Below, piece by piece: positions 1 to 13,529 of a stretch of DNA of 64,000 bases (positions within the stretch are counted from its first letter, which is position 1; each line of letters opens with the position of its first letter). Location: assembly GCA_028456385.1 (NCBI GenBank), contig JALNQF010000039.1:1-64000 (forward strand), given 5' to 3'. The DNA is from Ophiosphaerella korrae. Its lineage: Eukaryota; Ascomycota; Dothideomycetes; Pleosporales; Phaeosphaeriaceae. The notes beneath the pieces are model-generated. The model worked only from the letters and a program-made list of their open reading frames with translations, was not told the origin of the DNA and did no database searches. The position numbers were made by a program, and so were the translations under genes.

Positions 1-3000
1 GATCTTTTACTATATTCTTTCTTAGCCTTAGTATCTACTTTTATTGTATAGTACCTTTAGAATCTCTAGCTACTCTTTTTTCTTATTTACTACTCTTTTT
101 AGTAAGTACTATTTAGAGCTCTTAGCTTATAAGAGTCTTTATATAACTTTATACTTTTACGTATTTTTATAGAGCTTTTAGGTATCTATTTTACTTATTC
201 TAGCTAGGGTTTATAGTATTACTAGCTATTTTATAATATTATATAGAAAAGGCGTTTCTAGAGTGTCTAGTACGCTTAGGTTTATTTCTATCTTTAAGTA
301 TATAAATTCTAGGTCCTAAAGGCTTATCTATAGTAAGATAAAAGTTATAGACCTTAGATAGTAGTCTATAAATTCTTCTACGTCTTCTTTAGGCTCTTTT
401 AGTAGCTACTATCTTAGTAGCTCTAGTTACTTTAAGAGAGTATCTACTACTACGTTCTTTTTCTTAGCTACGTACTTTATATTAAATTCCTATATATTTA
501 GAAAAGTAAGCTATCTTGTAATTAGGGCTCTTAGGAAGTCGCTAGCACTTTAATTAAGTTAATCTATAAGTATATAAGTATATATTTCTACTATAAAATA
601 AATTCTATAGATCTATAAGTAGAATTTCTTAAGTACTAGTAGTATAGCTTTGTACTTATATTTTCTAAAATCTTAGTTACACTCTAAAAGTAACTATACT
701 CCTAATTTATAGTATACTATATTCTAATAGCCTTTTAGGTTTTCTTACTAGAGTACTACGCTCTAACCCTTTTTACTTCTATTAACTAATATAATAATTA
801 GTCTAATAGGCTTACTATAGTCTATAGAGACTAATACTAGTATACTAGTTAGTTAGGTTTTTAATTTATTTATAGTAAGAGAAGCTTCTTAACTTTATTT
901 AAATTCTTTATTCTTTTTTAGTAGCTTAAATAGTAGTATCGCTATCTTAGTAAAACTTTTAATTTAGATTCTATAGTATACGTAAAAGCTAATAAATATT
1001 TAGACTTTCTTTAGAGATATATAGGCTAGCTATTTAATTATCTTTTAGACCTTCTTATTAGCTAGGTACTAGCTTTCTTTATCTACTATATACCTTACAA
1101 TCTCTATAGAGTTATAGTACTAATCTAATTTAAGACTTAAAGTAGTAGTACTAGCCCTCTTAAGGTTATATAAAACTTTATCTATATTAATAATATATTT
1201 ACTAATAAACTTTTAGATCCTAGGATCTAGTAAGTCTAAGTTATAGTCTATTTTTAAGCCTTTTACTATAATATTATCTATATATAATATATAGCTAGTT
1301 AGAATTAATTCTTATAAGATTTTAGTTACTACTTATATAAACTTAGTAATAGAGTTTATAGTACTTATAAGTAGAGTATATTACTATACTAGTCTATAAG
1401 TTAGCGTATAAAATACTATAAGTAGTCTAAAGTCTTAATAGAGCTTTACTTAATTATATCTAGAGAAGAAGTCTATTAAGGATATAACGTAGCAACCTAT
1501 AAATTCCTCTAAGAATTTATCTAGGTTTAGAAGTAGGTTAGCGTCTCTAATAGTTACACTATTAGTGCACTAGGTATTATTAATAAGTTAGTATCCTTAG
1601 TCCTTTTTCTTTACTAAAAACTAGGAGTTACTATATAGGCTTTTGCTTAATTTAAGGACTCTTTAGCCTAACTATTTCTAAATTATCTTATTAACTACTT
1701 CTCTTAGTTTATAAGGTATAGAGAAGCTATTATCTTTCTAGGCCTTATAGGGTACTATGTTAATTTAAACTAGTAAGATAATATTAGAGTAGATATAGCC
1801 TAATTCTATAAAGTTAAAGCTTAATATAGCTTTTTAATATAGAAAAACTTTAATTAGTATCTTTTTTTCTCTTAGCTATAGCTAGTTAGTAATCTTTATT
1901 TTTACTAGCTATTCTTCTATAACCTAAGTACCTATAGAAAAAAAAGTAGTCTTATTAGTAATATATTATTAGAATTATTTCTAGCTTTAGTTATTATTTA
2001 CTAGCTACCTAAGTTCTACTCTTACTTTCTAGTCTAATTAACTTTCTACCTAGTAGAGCTATACTAAAGAGTTATAGACTAGCTATACTTTTTTACCTTT
2101 TAACTTATATATAGTATTTAGCTTAAATTATAGTTCTATCTTTAATAAGCTCTTAGGTATCTATTTTCTTCTTTCTACTTATTTCTATATCTCTACGAGG
2201 TCTTTTAGGATTTCTAAGATACTTTTATCTAAGGAAATACTAGCTTGTTTTATTATTATTAGATCTACTTATAGATTATTCTATAATTCCTAGTATAGAT
2301 ACTAGGTACTACTAATAGTTCTCTAGGCGTCTCTTTCTTATTTCTCTATTTTCTAGGTATCTATTTATAGAACTCTACTCTTAGTAGTAGAGTTTCTTAC
2401 TAGTTTTTCTATTATTATTATATTTATCTATCTTATACTTCCTATTCTATTAAATATTACTATAAACTTTATAGAAGTATTTTAATTTTTTAACTAAACC
2501 TTATAGTATATTTAGCTATTATCTTCTTATTTAAAAGAGTATTAACAATCTATTATAAATAGGTTCTTAAAGATTATTAGGTAAGAGAGACCTCTTATAA
2601 TAAAGAAGTTAGACTAGACTTTAATACTTCTAATAATAACTAGTACGCCTTATATAATCTCTTTAAAGGACTCCTTTACTCTATTTATAGTAACTAGCTA
2701 TACTCTAGCTATTTCTTTAGGTATAGAAGTTATACTTAAGCTAGTAGCTAGAGCTATTTTAAGGTAGATTATATTAAGTTCTACTCCTAAGTTAAGTAGG
2801 GCTAGTAGTCTAGTCTTATAGACCTAGATTATTACTTTTAGGTATTCTTTTCTAAGTCTTTTAATCTTACTAGGTTAGTTATATTCTAGTTACTCTTTTA
2901 CTATATTTATATTAGCTATAAAACTAGTAAGGCGTATAAGTATAATAGGGGGTACCTTAGTAAAGGAGCCTAAGAGTTTATAGGCTCTATACCTAATAAT

Positions 3001-5300
3001 TTTTCTATTTATAGCTTCTACTATTACTTAGTTAGGAATATTAGTATTTATTACGTATAGGTGCGGGCTATTCTAAGATAGAGCTACTAGTAGTCTCTTA
3101 GAGCTCTAAAGCGTCTTTCCTAAGTCTTTAGTTATACTTACTATTACTCTTATATTTATAAACTCTTCTAACTTATCTACTATAAAAGTAGGCTTTATAA
3201 GCTTCTTAAGAAAGTCTAGTATATTAGCTAAGAGTATTTATATAGGTAAAGATACTAGCGCTTCTATAACTTTTTATATTACTTCTTTAGTATTTAGTTC
3301 TAAAGTATTAATCTACCTAAGCTTTTTTATATATTTCTTTTATTTATCTATTTTTTAAGAAGTTATTTTAGATCTATTTCTATTTCTATATTATTAAATT
3401 AGGTCTACTTAGATTTAAAGAATTTAGCCTCTTTTTTGTAATTGTTTTGTATAGCTAGAATAGGTACTAAGGGCCCTTAGGTCCTAAACCCTACTATAGT
3501 AATATATATAGTTTTAGTAATATCTTCCTCTACTAGATTTCCTTTTATTTTTAGTTACTATATCTAGAATCTATTATATTCTTCTACGCTTATTATTCTA
3601 TCTTCTTCTAAATTATCTATTACACTTTTAAGTAAGTTTATTACTACTATTATCTAAGGCTATACTAGCTATTGTATTATAGGGTTTAGTATTACTTAAG
3701 GGTCTATTTCTCTATACTTTAAGTCTTGTATTCTCTACTAAATATACTAGATTATTATATTATTCTAGTTACCTCTTACTCTAATCTATTTAATAAACCC
3801 TTAGTAAGTTTACTCTATACTCTATTAGTATCTTCTAGTTTCTAGATTAAACTAAATCTATCTATTAAGTATTAAAGCTTTTCTTTCTTTATAGTTATTA
3901 ATATAGTAATTTAGGTCTCTATACTTAATATAACTATAAAAGTCTAAACTTATACCTACTATATTATTCTAATACTAAGGTCTTACGTTATTCTAAAATA
4001 GTAGTAGAAGGTTTTTTTAAAATTATAGCCTTATTATAAAAGGTATTACTAACTATAAGTTTACTATAGCCTAAGGAGTCTATAGATACTTATCTACTTT
4101 AATTTATCTTTCTATAACTAAGTATACTTCTAGTAGCTAGATAAGTTCTTAGGCTCTAGCGTTTAGGTTGTTTATAGCTATAAAGGTAATTACTTAAAGT
4201 TTTATTATTTTAAAGTATTTTATAAGATTATTAACTTCTAATTATATAACTTCTATTCCTAGAAGTATTTAGACTCCCCTCTATCCTTAAGTCTAGTTAT
4301 AAGAGTTAGGTATAAGCTTTATATTAGGAGGCTTAAATATTCTTTTAAGTATTATATATAGCTATTTCCTATAGCTTATAAGCTTTAGTACGCTTATAGT
4401 TCTTTTAAAAGCTAAGTTAAAATATTCTACTTATAAGTTTCTCTATACTAGCTAGTTAAGGTACTTCTAGATTATTTAAAAGTTAAAGTCCTCTATATTT
4501 TTATTACTTAGGTTATATTTATTAAAGACTTTTTATAGGTAGTACTTATTAAGTCTTTATACTAGGTAGTATTTCTTTATAGCTTTTATAATTACTCTTA
4601 CTCTCTAGTACTTTATAAACTAAGGGCTAAAGTTATTAAGGTAATCTTAGAGAGAGAAGTTATCTATAAGTAAGTATTACTATAGCTAGGTTTAGAGTAC
4701 TTTTTCTATCTCTTCTTATTATACTTTATTAGACTCTTAGAACCTATTTCTTATTACCTCTCTAACCTTTACTTAATCTTTAGCTTTCTCTACCTCTATA
4801 AACTTAGTTATACTTTATTTAATAATATCTTTTCTTATTCTATTACTAAACGCGATAATATTATAGATCTAGTCTCTAATAGGCTATCTATAAAAGATTA
4901 CTTATTCTTTAATACTATCTAGAAACTCTATTATATTAGTACTAGTAAACTTAAACTTCTTGTTTATAAATAGGTTTTATTCGCTAATATATACTCTACT
5001 ACTCTATTCTACTATTATTTTAATAGCTACTACAAGCTAGCTAAATATCTCTAAAGATATCTTAATTATTAGTTAGAGTATATTTAGGATAGTAGAGCTA
5101 TTATCTATTATTAGTATACTAATTCTTTTAGGTATATCTTGTAGTCCTTTAGGTATTAGGTTTAAGAGTCCTAAGTTATATAAGGAAGTTCTTAGCTAGT
5201 AAAGAGATAGCCTTAGTATAGTCTTTTTATTAGATAATAGGTTAGATCTTATAGCTTAGGATTACCTTATAATATTTTTTCTTTTACTTCTCTCTTTATA
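1..5300 (-). mobile_element. RIP-degraded Gypsy retrotransposon, partial, runs off left edge
   Basis: The plus strand is strongly T-rich, as expected for an A-rich retroelement coding strand read on the minus strand. Reading the minus strand gives a degenerate reverse transcriptase: a palm segment like LIDFFSRYN near 1457-1483 and a YIDNIIVKGLK-like active-site segment with YIDN at 1273-1284, where the family has YIDD. With reverse transcriptase near 1.3 kb on the minus strand, gag should lie to the right, and RNase H and integrase to the left, partly outside the window. CA and TG dinucleotides are rare and TA is abundant, the pattern of CpA-to-TpA RIP. No frame is open for 60 codons. I found no LTR, so the right limit is approximate. 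Confidence 0.75.
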
Positions 5301-5640
5301 CGTTATTTATCTATAATTATAGTATACTACTTACTACTACTAGGCTGTTTCTTCTTACTATACTACTTGTTATTCTATTCTATTCTTACTATTTTCTTGC
5401 TAGTTATTTTTCTATTTTAATATTCCTATTATCTATACTTTTACTAGCTATTTATTTAGTACCTAAGGGCTTATTAGGAGCTTCTCTAATATTTCCTATT
5501 AGCCTCTTTATTTTTAGCTAGTTATACTACCTACTTTTTATACTACCTATAGCCTCTTAGGTCTTAGGCTCTATATATTTATAGCGTATTCTTGTTTTTA
5601 TACTTATACTTATACTATACCTATTCCTATATAAAATAAG

Positions 5641-5760
5641 TTAGCTTATTCTTAGTTTTATATATATACCTATTCCTATACCTATTTTTATGCCTATTCC
5701 TATACCTATTCCTATACCTATTCTTATACCTATCTATTCCTATATCTATTCTTATACCTT
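5641..5760. repeat. Degenerate CCTATT/CCTATA short tandem repeat
   Basis: Roughly 120 bp are built from alternating CCTATT and CCTATA hexamers with point changes. The tract lies in the AT-rich block between the minus-strand Gypsy fragment and the next LTR. No function is apparent. Confidence 0.6.
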
Positions 5761-6117
5761 ATATAATAGTGCGTAAGCTAGCACTCCTAAAGCTAAGGTT
5801 ATAAGTTTAAGTTTTATATTAGTTACTATTTGTTGTAGGGTTATATACCTAATATAGATTTAGGGCCTAAGAGCTTATTAGTTTTAGAGATCTTAAACTT
5901 TATTAGCTAAACTAACTCTAAATATTATTTACTCTCCTATAAGTTATATCCTATAACCTAAGAGCTTATTAGCTACTCTCTTTTACTTTTCTTCCTTAAT
6001 AGTTTACTTTCTTATAAGCTCTTAGTACTTGTATTTTCCTAGTAACTACTTACCCCTTTTTTACTATTCCTTTCTTTATAATACTCTACTATACTAGTAT
6101 CTAAAGGAGAATAATAC

Positions 6118-6546
6118 TATTATAATACTAAGTAGTAGGTAAGCTATTATATTATACGCAATTAGGCTAAGTAATATAGCGTAGTAGAATACGTAACTAT
6201 TTAGTAGTAAACGCTCTAGAGTAAACACTCTAAAATAAGCGCTCTAGAGTAAACGCTCTAGAGTAAGCGCTTAGGAATAAATACTAGATAGTAAGTATAT
6301 AGGAATATTAATAGACCTTTATAGACTATTATATTTAATCTCTTTTTTACCTCTTATCTTAATAGAGTATTATAACTAATACTTTAATTAGATTTTTATT
6401 TACCTATTAATACTTATATACTTTATAATACTCTAATAAGAGCTAACTATTAATTAAGTTAAGTAACTAACTTATTTATTAACCTCGCCTATCTTATAGA
6501 AGCCTACTTACCCTCGTTACTCTTACTTAGTTCTAAGGACTTAATA
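6118..6546 (+). repeat. 5' LTR of first Gypsy element
   Basis: 429 bp, starting TATTA and ending TAATA, as expected from TGTTA...TAACA after RIP. It aligns along its whole length with 12391-12833. It contains four copies of a 14-bp unit (ACGCTCTAGAGTAA type) at about 6210-6265, against five copies in the 3' LTR. Confidence 0.88.
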
Positions 6547-6589
6547 TATTAAATACTTTTAAGATAAGTAATACGTTAATAAATATAGA

Positions 6590-9500
6590 TAACTAGCGTA
6601 TAGGAGTAACTTATACTACTACTTCTAAAGTTACTAAGCTAGACCTCTACTATAGAGAATAAAATAAGCTTAAGCTATAGATTTTATAACTTAATCTCTT
6701 TTTTAAAGTAGACTAAGTTTAAGATAAAAATAGAGCTATACTTATATTATCTTATATAAAGAGTAAGGTAGAGAAATAGGTTATACTATACTTTTAGAAA
6801 TACTTTAATAATAATAATAGTAACTATAACAAGATATTTAAAGAATAGATTAAGTTAAAAGATAAAGTATAATAAGCCTTTTTACTAGTAAATAAGATAG
6901 TAGTAGTAAAGTACGTAATATAGTAGCTATAATAATATAAGGTAGTAGTAAACTATACTAATAAATTCTAAAGCTATATAATATAAATAGAATAGAATAA
7001 TAAGTTATTAATAAAGATATTTTAATAAAAACTTAAAAGTAATATTTAAGGTAAGCTAATACGTAGTAGAGCTACGATTAAAACGTTAGAAAACCTAATA
7101 GAAAAAGTAATTTAAGTTAATAACTATATATATAAATATATAGTAGAAGCTAAAAATAGTAGAGTACTATATATAGATAACAAGAAGTATAAAGCTAAGT
7201 ATAAGTACTAATATAAGAATAACTAAGTTTAGAGTAGCTATAAATACTTTAGGTTAGATAAGATATACGTTAATAATATAAACCTAAAAAAACAAGAATA
7301 CTATTACTATAAGGACCCTAAAGAAGTAGAAAGCTAAAAATACTATAAGTATAGTAAAATAAAGTACTTAGTAAAGAATTACTAAGTAAAGAATAAGTTT
7401 ATATAATAAATTAATATACTTAAGAAGTAAGATAATAATAAAGAGGAAGAATAGGAAGTAATCTCTAGAAGAAGCTAAGAGAAGAGAGATTACAAGACTA
7501 TAAACCTCTAGTAGTAAGATATAAGTAAAAAATATAACTAGTATAAGATTACTATAAAGCTAAGTAACCTTATAATAGATAATAAAGTAAAAGCTATAAA
7601 TATACTACTAAGAGTATAAAGCTACGTAAAGAAGTATTAGCTAAAGTAGAAGTAAGCTAAGATAGATACTTTAGAATACTTTTAGCTATACTAGAGAAGG
7701 GTAAGGTATAGGTATAAGAAGATACTATATCTAGGAAAGTAAGTATATATAGCCTAGGATAAGAATAGGAAAGAAAACTAAAAGCTTAAGACTTCTAAAT
7801 ACAAAATAGTACCTAAAATACTAGAGCTAAAGAAAGAGAATATTAAAGTATAAGATATATTTATAAAAGAAATCTAAAGACTAGTAGATAGCTACTACTT
7901 AGTAAAAGAATAGTAAGATAAAGAACACTAAATACGTAAAGTAAAGTAAACCTAGTAATATAAATTATTATATACTAATAATAATTAGGCGCTAATTATT
8001 ATAGATCTAGTATTAATACAAGAGCTATAATACTAGCTATACTTATATAACCTAAACTATCTACTACTATTATAGATAGGATATTACTATAATAACTACT
8101 TTACCTACTATTCTAAGAAGATAGGATCTAGATATTTCTCTTATAAGAGATCTAGATATAAATAGAACTAAGAAGAGTATATAAACGTAAGATATAAATA
8201 ATACTTATAAGATAAGTAAGAAGCTAAGTACTTTCTAGGTATAATAGAAGAAGATACTTATAAATAACTAATATATTAATCTAATCTAGTAAACTTATAT
8301 ACTAGAGAAGTATAAATAATATAAAGAGATTAAGATACTTTAAAGATTATAAGATTAAGTTTTTTTAAGTAAATAGCTAATACTAGATATATATCTAGAA
8401 GCTATAATACTATTAACGCTAAAAGACTTATTAAACTCCTAGTAAAGATAAGAGAAGAAAGAATAAAGGTATTAGTAGATTTAAGGTTATTTATAAACCT
8501 AATTATACCTAAAGTAGTAAAATAAGTAAGACTCTAACTATAAGTAAAAAAGATACTATATCTAATCTATATTATAAATAGACAACTAATACTAAGAAAC
8601 CTAATAGTTAGTAATAAAGTAACTATAGAGATTATTATTTAAAGATATAGTATAAGGATTACCTTAGATATATTAGTTTTAGCTAATAAAAATATTATAC
8701 TAGGACTCCTATAGCTATAAAAGTTTAATCCTAGAGTTAATTAGAAAAACTAGAACCTTTTATTTAATAACTATAAAGACGTACGTAGATCTAAGCCTAC
8801 GTATTAGTAGTAATTAATAGTAGATAAGAAGGTACTATATAAAATAGTAGCTTTAATAGTAACTTATTAAGAAAGAATAAGTACTTCTATAAGTACTAGT
8901 AAGGTACTAAGCTAAAAAGTAAGAGTAGAGGAGTAATATATAACTCTTAAGATCCTAGAATAATATAAGAAGTTTAGCTACTTATTTATAGAAGAGATAG
9001 ATATACTAGTATTACTTAAGTACTAACCTTAAGACTATACAATTAAGTTACAAGAAAAAAAGGAGCTACCTTTTAGGCCTCTTTACTAATTAATAGAGAG
9101 TAAATTAGTAATACTCTAAAAAAGACTAAATAAAGACCTAAAAAAAGGATATATACAAGAATCCTTATTATTAGTAAGATTTCTAATTCTCTTTATACTA
9201 AAGAAGAAAGAACTACTAAAGATATACGTAGACTACTAAAAACTAAACAATATTATAGTAAAGGACTAATACTTACTACAAAATATAGATAAACTCTAAG
9301 ATAAGCTAAGCTAAGCTAAGATTTTTATAAAGCTAGACCTAAAAGATAGATACTACTTAATATAAATTAAGGTAAGTAAAGAGTAGAAGATAGTATTTTA
9401 AATAAGCTATAAATATTATAAGTATATAGTAATACTCTTTAGACTAATAAATATACTAGTAATATTCTAAAGACTAATTAATAATATATTATAAGAATAC

Positions 9501-11700
9501 TTAGATAAGTTTATTATAGTATACCTAGATAATATACTAATATATTTTAAAGAAGAAAGTAAGTACGTAGAGTAAGTAATAATAGTACTATAGTACTTAA
9601 ACTAATATAACTTATAACTAAAGCTAGAGAAGTATAAGTAGTATAAGATAAAAGTAGAGTTTCTAGGATATATAATAGGTATTAACAAAGTTAAGATAAT
9701 TTAAAAAAAGATTAAAGTAGTAAAAGAATAAAAAGAACCTAAGGTAGTTAAAGATATATAATTATACTTAAAATTTATTAACTTTAACTAATACTTTATA
9801 GAAAGATTTTCTAAAAAAGTACTACTACTTACAAAGCTTATAAATAACTTAAGTAAGCTTATATTATACTACTAGTTCTAAAGTAATTTTATAGTAATAA
9901 GACTTTAGTTATTAAGACTAATATATCTAATCTAGCTTATAGAGTAATAATACTATAAAAGTATAAAGAGAAATAGTATCTAATTATATACTATTTAAAG
10001 AAGTTTATAGAATAAGAAAAAAGATATAATATATATAATAAAGAGCTACTTATAATAGTTAATATACTTAAGTATTAAAGAGTACACGCTAAAAGCGTAG
10101 TAGAAGTAATTATAAAAATAGATTATAAGAACCTAATATACTTTATAATAAGTAAGAAGTTAAAAGATAAGTAGATATAATAGTTAGAGCTACTAGGATA
10201 GTACAAATTCAAGATTTAGTACGTACTAGGTAAGGAAAATAGCTAAGTAGACGCGCTTAGCTAAAGATATAATATTATAAGAAAGAAACAAGTAGTAAAA
10301 GAAGCTATACTATAAGATAATAGATAAGAATACCTAGTACTAAATATATAACTAGTAAAAGAGTAAGAGATTAATAACTTAGTTAAGATTATAAATAAGG
10401 TTCTAGAAAAATTATAAGAAGTAATTATATAATAATACTATAATAATCTAGTATATAAGTACTTTAGGATTATATAAACTATAGAACTAATCTAGAAGAA
10501 TTATAGATTTAGTAAGATAAAAGAGAAAGTAACGTAGTTTATAAAAGAATATATAGATTACTAGAAGAATAAGTATAAAATATATATACTTTATAGAGAA
10601 ATATAAGTAATTACGATACTAGAAGAACTATAGATAGATATTACAATAGACTTTATTATAGGACTACTAATATTAAAACACCTAGTAATAGGAATAGAAT
10701 ATAATATAATAATAGTAATTGTAGACTAATTTACAAAATACGCTAAGATAAAGAAATTCTAAAGTAACTATATAGTAGATTAGCTAGGATATATACTACT
10801 AGATATACTAATTTAAAGATATAAGATACTAAAAAGTATTATTAGTAATAGAGATAAGCTTTTTACGTCTAATTACTAGATAACCCTACTTATAGTAATA
10901 AGGACAAAAAAGAAGCTATTAATAGTATATTATCTATAGATAAATAGATAGATAGAGTAGACTAATAAAATATTAAAGATATACCTAAAGATTTATAGTA
11001 ACTAGAAGTAGAATAATTAGGTATTACTATTACTTATAGTATAGTTAGCTTATAATAATAAGTACTTAGAAGTAATAGGTAAAATACTATATTTTATAAA
11101 CTATAGGATATACCCTAATCTATTTAAGAGAATACTACTAAAACCTAAGATAGAGGTAGTACTAGTTAAAGTTAAAGATATATAAGAACTCTATAATAAG
11201 ATAAGATAAAAACTAGAAAAAGCTTAGAAATAAAGTATTTTATATATTAATTAAAAATAAAGAATAGTACCTTAGCTAAAAGAAAGAGATAAAGCGTATC
11301 TTTATACAAAGAATCTATAGATAAAGTAACCTAGTAAAAGACTAGACTATATTAAGGTTAGACTATTTTTAGTTAAAGAAGATAATAAGCTAGTAATAAA
11401 AATACTAGAACTACCTAAAGATACTAAGGTATACCTTAAGTTCTATATAAGCCTACTAGAACTAGCTAAGCTAAAAATACTAGTATAGTAATAATTCTAA
11501 TATTAGAAAGAAGAGGATAATAAGTTTAAAGTTAAAGACTTATAAGGATATTAAGAAATAGGACGTAACGCCTTCTAAAGTATATAGTTTCTCTAAGAGT
11601 AGCTAGTAAAATAGAAAGGCTACTTAGTAAGTAAAAATATATAAGAACTTAAAGCTAATCTATAGAATTATTAGTAGATACTTAAGAAAGTAAGAAACAA
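6590..11700 (+). pseudogene. Gag-pol remnant of first Gypsy element
   Basis: No uninterrupted frame remains, but protein-level landmarks are readable. The zinc knuckle at 7341-7382 reads YYKYSKIKYLVKNY: the positions of a CX2CX4HX4C knuckle are all Tyr, as expected when TGY and CAY codons become TAY. The reverse transcriptase box reads YLDN at 9522-9533. An integrase core segment lies near 10937-10965 and a C-terminal chromodomain near 11600-11690. Chromodomains in this family target integration to H3K9-methylated chromatin, which fits insertion in this block. The element cannot encode a working protein. Confidence 0.8.
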
Positions 11701-12375
11701 GTATAATATACTAAGATATATAAGATATATAAAGCTATAGCTAGGATATAATAGATATATTAGTAAAAAAAAGTTCTATAATAAACCTAACTATAAAGAG
11801 CCTATAAAGCGCCCTTAGTTATAATAAACTTATCTAATAAGCTAATAGTAGACTAGATAGTAAGAGAGGAAGTAATATTAATAGTAGTAGTAGAATAGTT
11901 AAAAACTTACGCTAAGACCTTATTACCTTCTTACTCTAACTCTAACGCTAGGTATAAGGCCTTATAATAAGTACACTCTTTAGTAGATTTTAATATTTTC
12001 TTATTATATAGTAAATAAGTAATAATAATAGTAAAAAGTTTTTTATTATTATTAACTTTTTTATAAAACTTTTTATAAGTTTAATTAAGAGACTCTTAAG
12101 TTATACTAATATAAAGACGCTCTATATAAGTATACTTAGTATACTTTAGAGTAGAATCTAGTATAATAAAATAAAGAATACTTAAGAAAGAATAATATTA
12201 ATAAGGTGTTTTAGAAATATAGTTTATAGTAAAGATTTCTAATAAAAGATAAAGTCTATAAGACTATAAGAGAGGTAATATTATAGTAAGATAGTTTTTA
12301 ACTTAAAGGTAGAGTAAACTACTTATAAGCTAGACCTAGCTAATAGAGGCCTAGGCCTAAGGATAGACCTAGCGT

Positions 12376-12388
12376 AAGAAAAGGGGAT
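12376..12388 (+). other. Polypurine tract
   Basis: The purine run AAGAAAAGGGGA lies directly before the 3' LTR, at the position of a plus-strand primer for reverse transcription. Confidence 0.6.
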
Positions 12389-12390
12389 AG

Positions 12391-12833
12391 TATTATAATA
12401 CTAAGCGGTAAGTAAGCTATTATATTGTACGCAATTAGGCTAGGTAATATAGCGTAGTAGAATACGTAACTATTTAGTAGTAAACGCTCTAAAGTAAACG
12501 CTCTAGAGTAAACGCTCTAGAATAAGTACTCTAGAGTAAACACTCTAGAGTAAGCGCTTAGGAATAAACGCTAGATAGTAAGTATATAGGAACGTTAATA
12601 GACCTTTATAGACTATCGTATTTAATCTCTTCTTTACTTCTTATCCTAATAGAGTATTACAACTAATACTTTAATTAGATTCTTATCTACCTATTAATAC
12701 TTATATACCTTGTAATACTCTAATAAGAGCTAACTATTAATTAAGTTAAGTAACTAACTTGTTTATTAACCTTACCTATCTTATAGAAGCCTACTTACCT
12801 TTATTATTCTTACTTAGTTCTACGGACTTAATA
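12391..12833 (+). repeat. 3' LTR of first Gypsy element
   Basis: 443 bp, near-identical to 6118-6546 apart from RIP-type transitions and one extra 14-bp unit (five copies at about 12481-12551). It ends in TTAATA. Confidence 0.88.
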
Positions 12834-13019
12834 AATCGTTATACTCTAGTTATAATTTTTTAGCTAGATAGTAATAGCCTAACTAATTATATCTAAACTT
12901 ATAATAACTTTAGACGTAGAAGCTACTCTTATTATAAACCTAGTCTTATTAAAGTTATATATATCTTTATTAAGTATTCTATATACCTAGTACGTCTCTT
13001 ATATAAGCCTAAACTACGT

Positions 13020-13024
13020 AGTAA
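13020..13024. repeat. Target-site duplication AGTAA, left copy
   Basis: AGTAA sits immediately before the 5' LTR at 13025 and recurs exactly at 20052-20056 after the 3' LTR. A 5-bp duplication is usual for Gypsy integrases. Confidence 0.85.
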
Positions 13025-13467
13025 TATTATAGCTATAACAAGAAAAGACTAATTCGAACTAATTAGCCCTACTATATATAACAACAATACATATAATCTA
13101 TATAATAATAAACTAGACTAGGAAACTAACTATAATAGAGATACGTAATAAATTCGTAATTTACAATCTTAGTAAATACAAAGTATAAAGCTAAGTATAT
13201 AATAAATTTATAATTTACGATCTTAGTAAATACGAAGTATAAAGCTAGCTAAGAAGCCTAGGTATATAGTTAATAGTAATGCGTATTATTAGGATATTAT
13301 TAGTAATTTAATTATTAACTACAAGCGATAATATTTAGATAGTTGTAAAACATCTCTTATTATTTATAGTATATTATAGATTACTACACGAGCTTTTGTT
13401 ACTACTTTCTAATCTACTAATACCTCCTTAGGTACTAGGAAGTCGACCCTAGTAGCACTAGATTACA
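13025..13467 (+). repeat. 5' LTR of second Gypsy element, fully RIP-mutated
   Basis: 443 bp. It starts TATTATAGCTATAACA where the 3' LTR has the palindrome TGTTACAGCTGTAACA, and ends GATTACA. Differences from the 3' LTR are almost all C-to-T or G-to-A in this copy. Confidence 0.9.
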
Positions 13468-13529
13468 CCTTACTAATTTAGTTATTACAAGAAGCGAAGC
13501 GTAAGTAGCGCGCGGTCTAGCTAATATAA

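Larger units (their letters stand above)
6118..12833 (+). mobile_element. Complete RIP-inactivated chromodomain Gypsy element
   Basis: A 6.7-kb element bounded by two direct LTRs (6118-6546 and 12391-12833). A purine tract at about 12376-12388 precedes the 3' LTR. Internal remnants come in Gypsy order: a Gag zinc knuckle at 7341-7382, a reverse transcriptase YLDN at 9522-9533, an integrase segment aligned with the usual DGQTER motif near 10937-10965, and a chromodomain (LVK*KGYLVS) near 11600-11690. That order defines Ty3/Gypsy chromoviruses. Stops occur every few codons, many of them TGG-to-TAG or CAA/CAG-to-TAA/TAG. The flanking pentamers (AATAC and AATCG) do not match, so the target duplication has mutated or the ends are off by a base or two. 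Confidence 0.88.

Noticed and set aside
6113..6117. Target duplication of the first Gypsy element
   Set aside because: The flanks AATAC and AATCG do not match even after allowing for RIP transitions, so no duplication is claimed.
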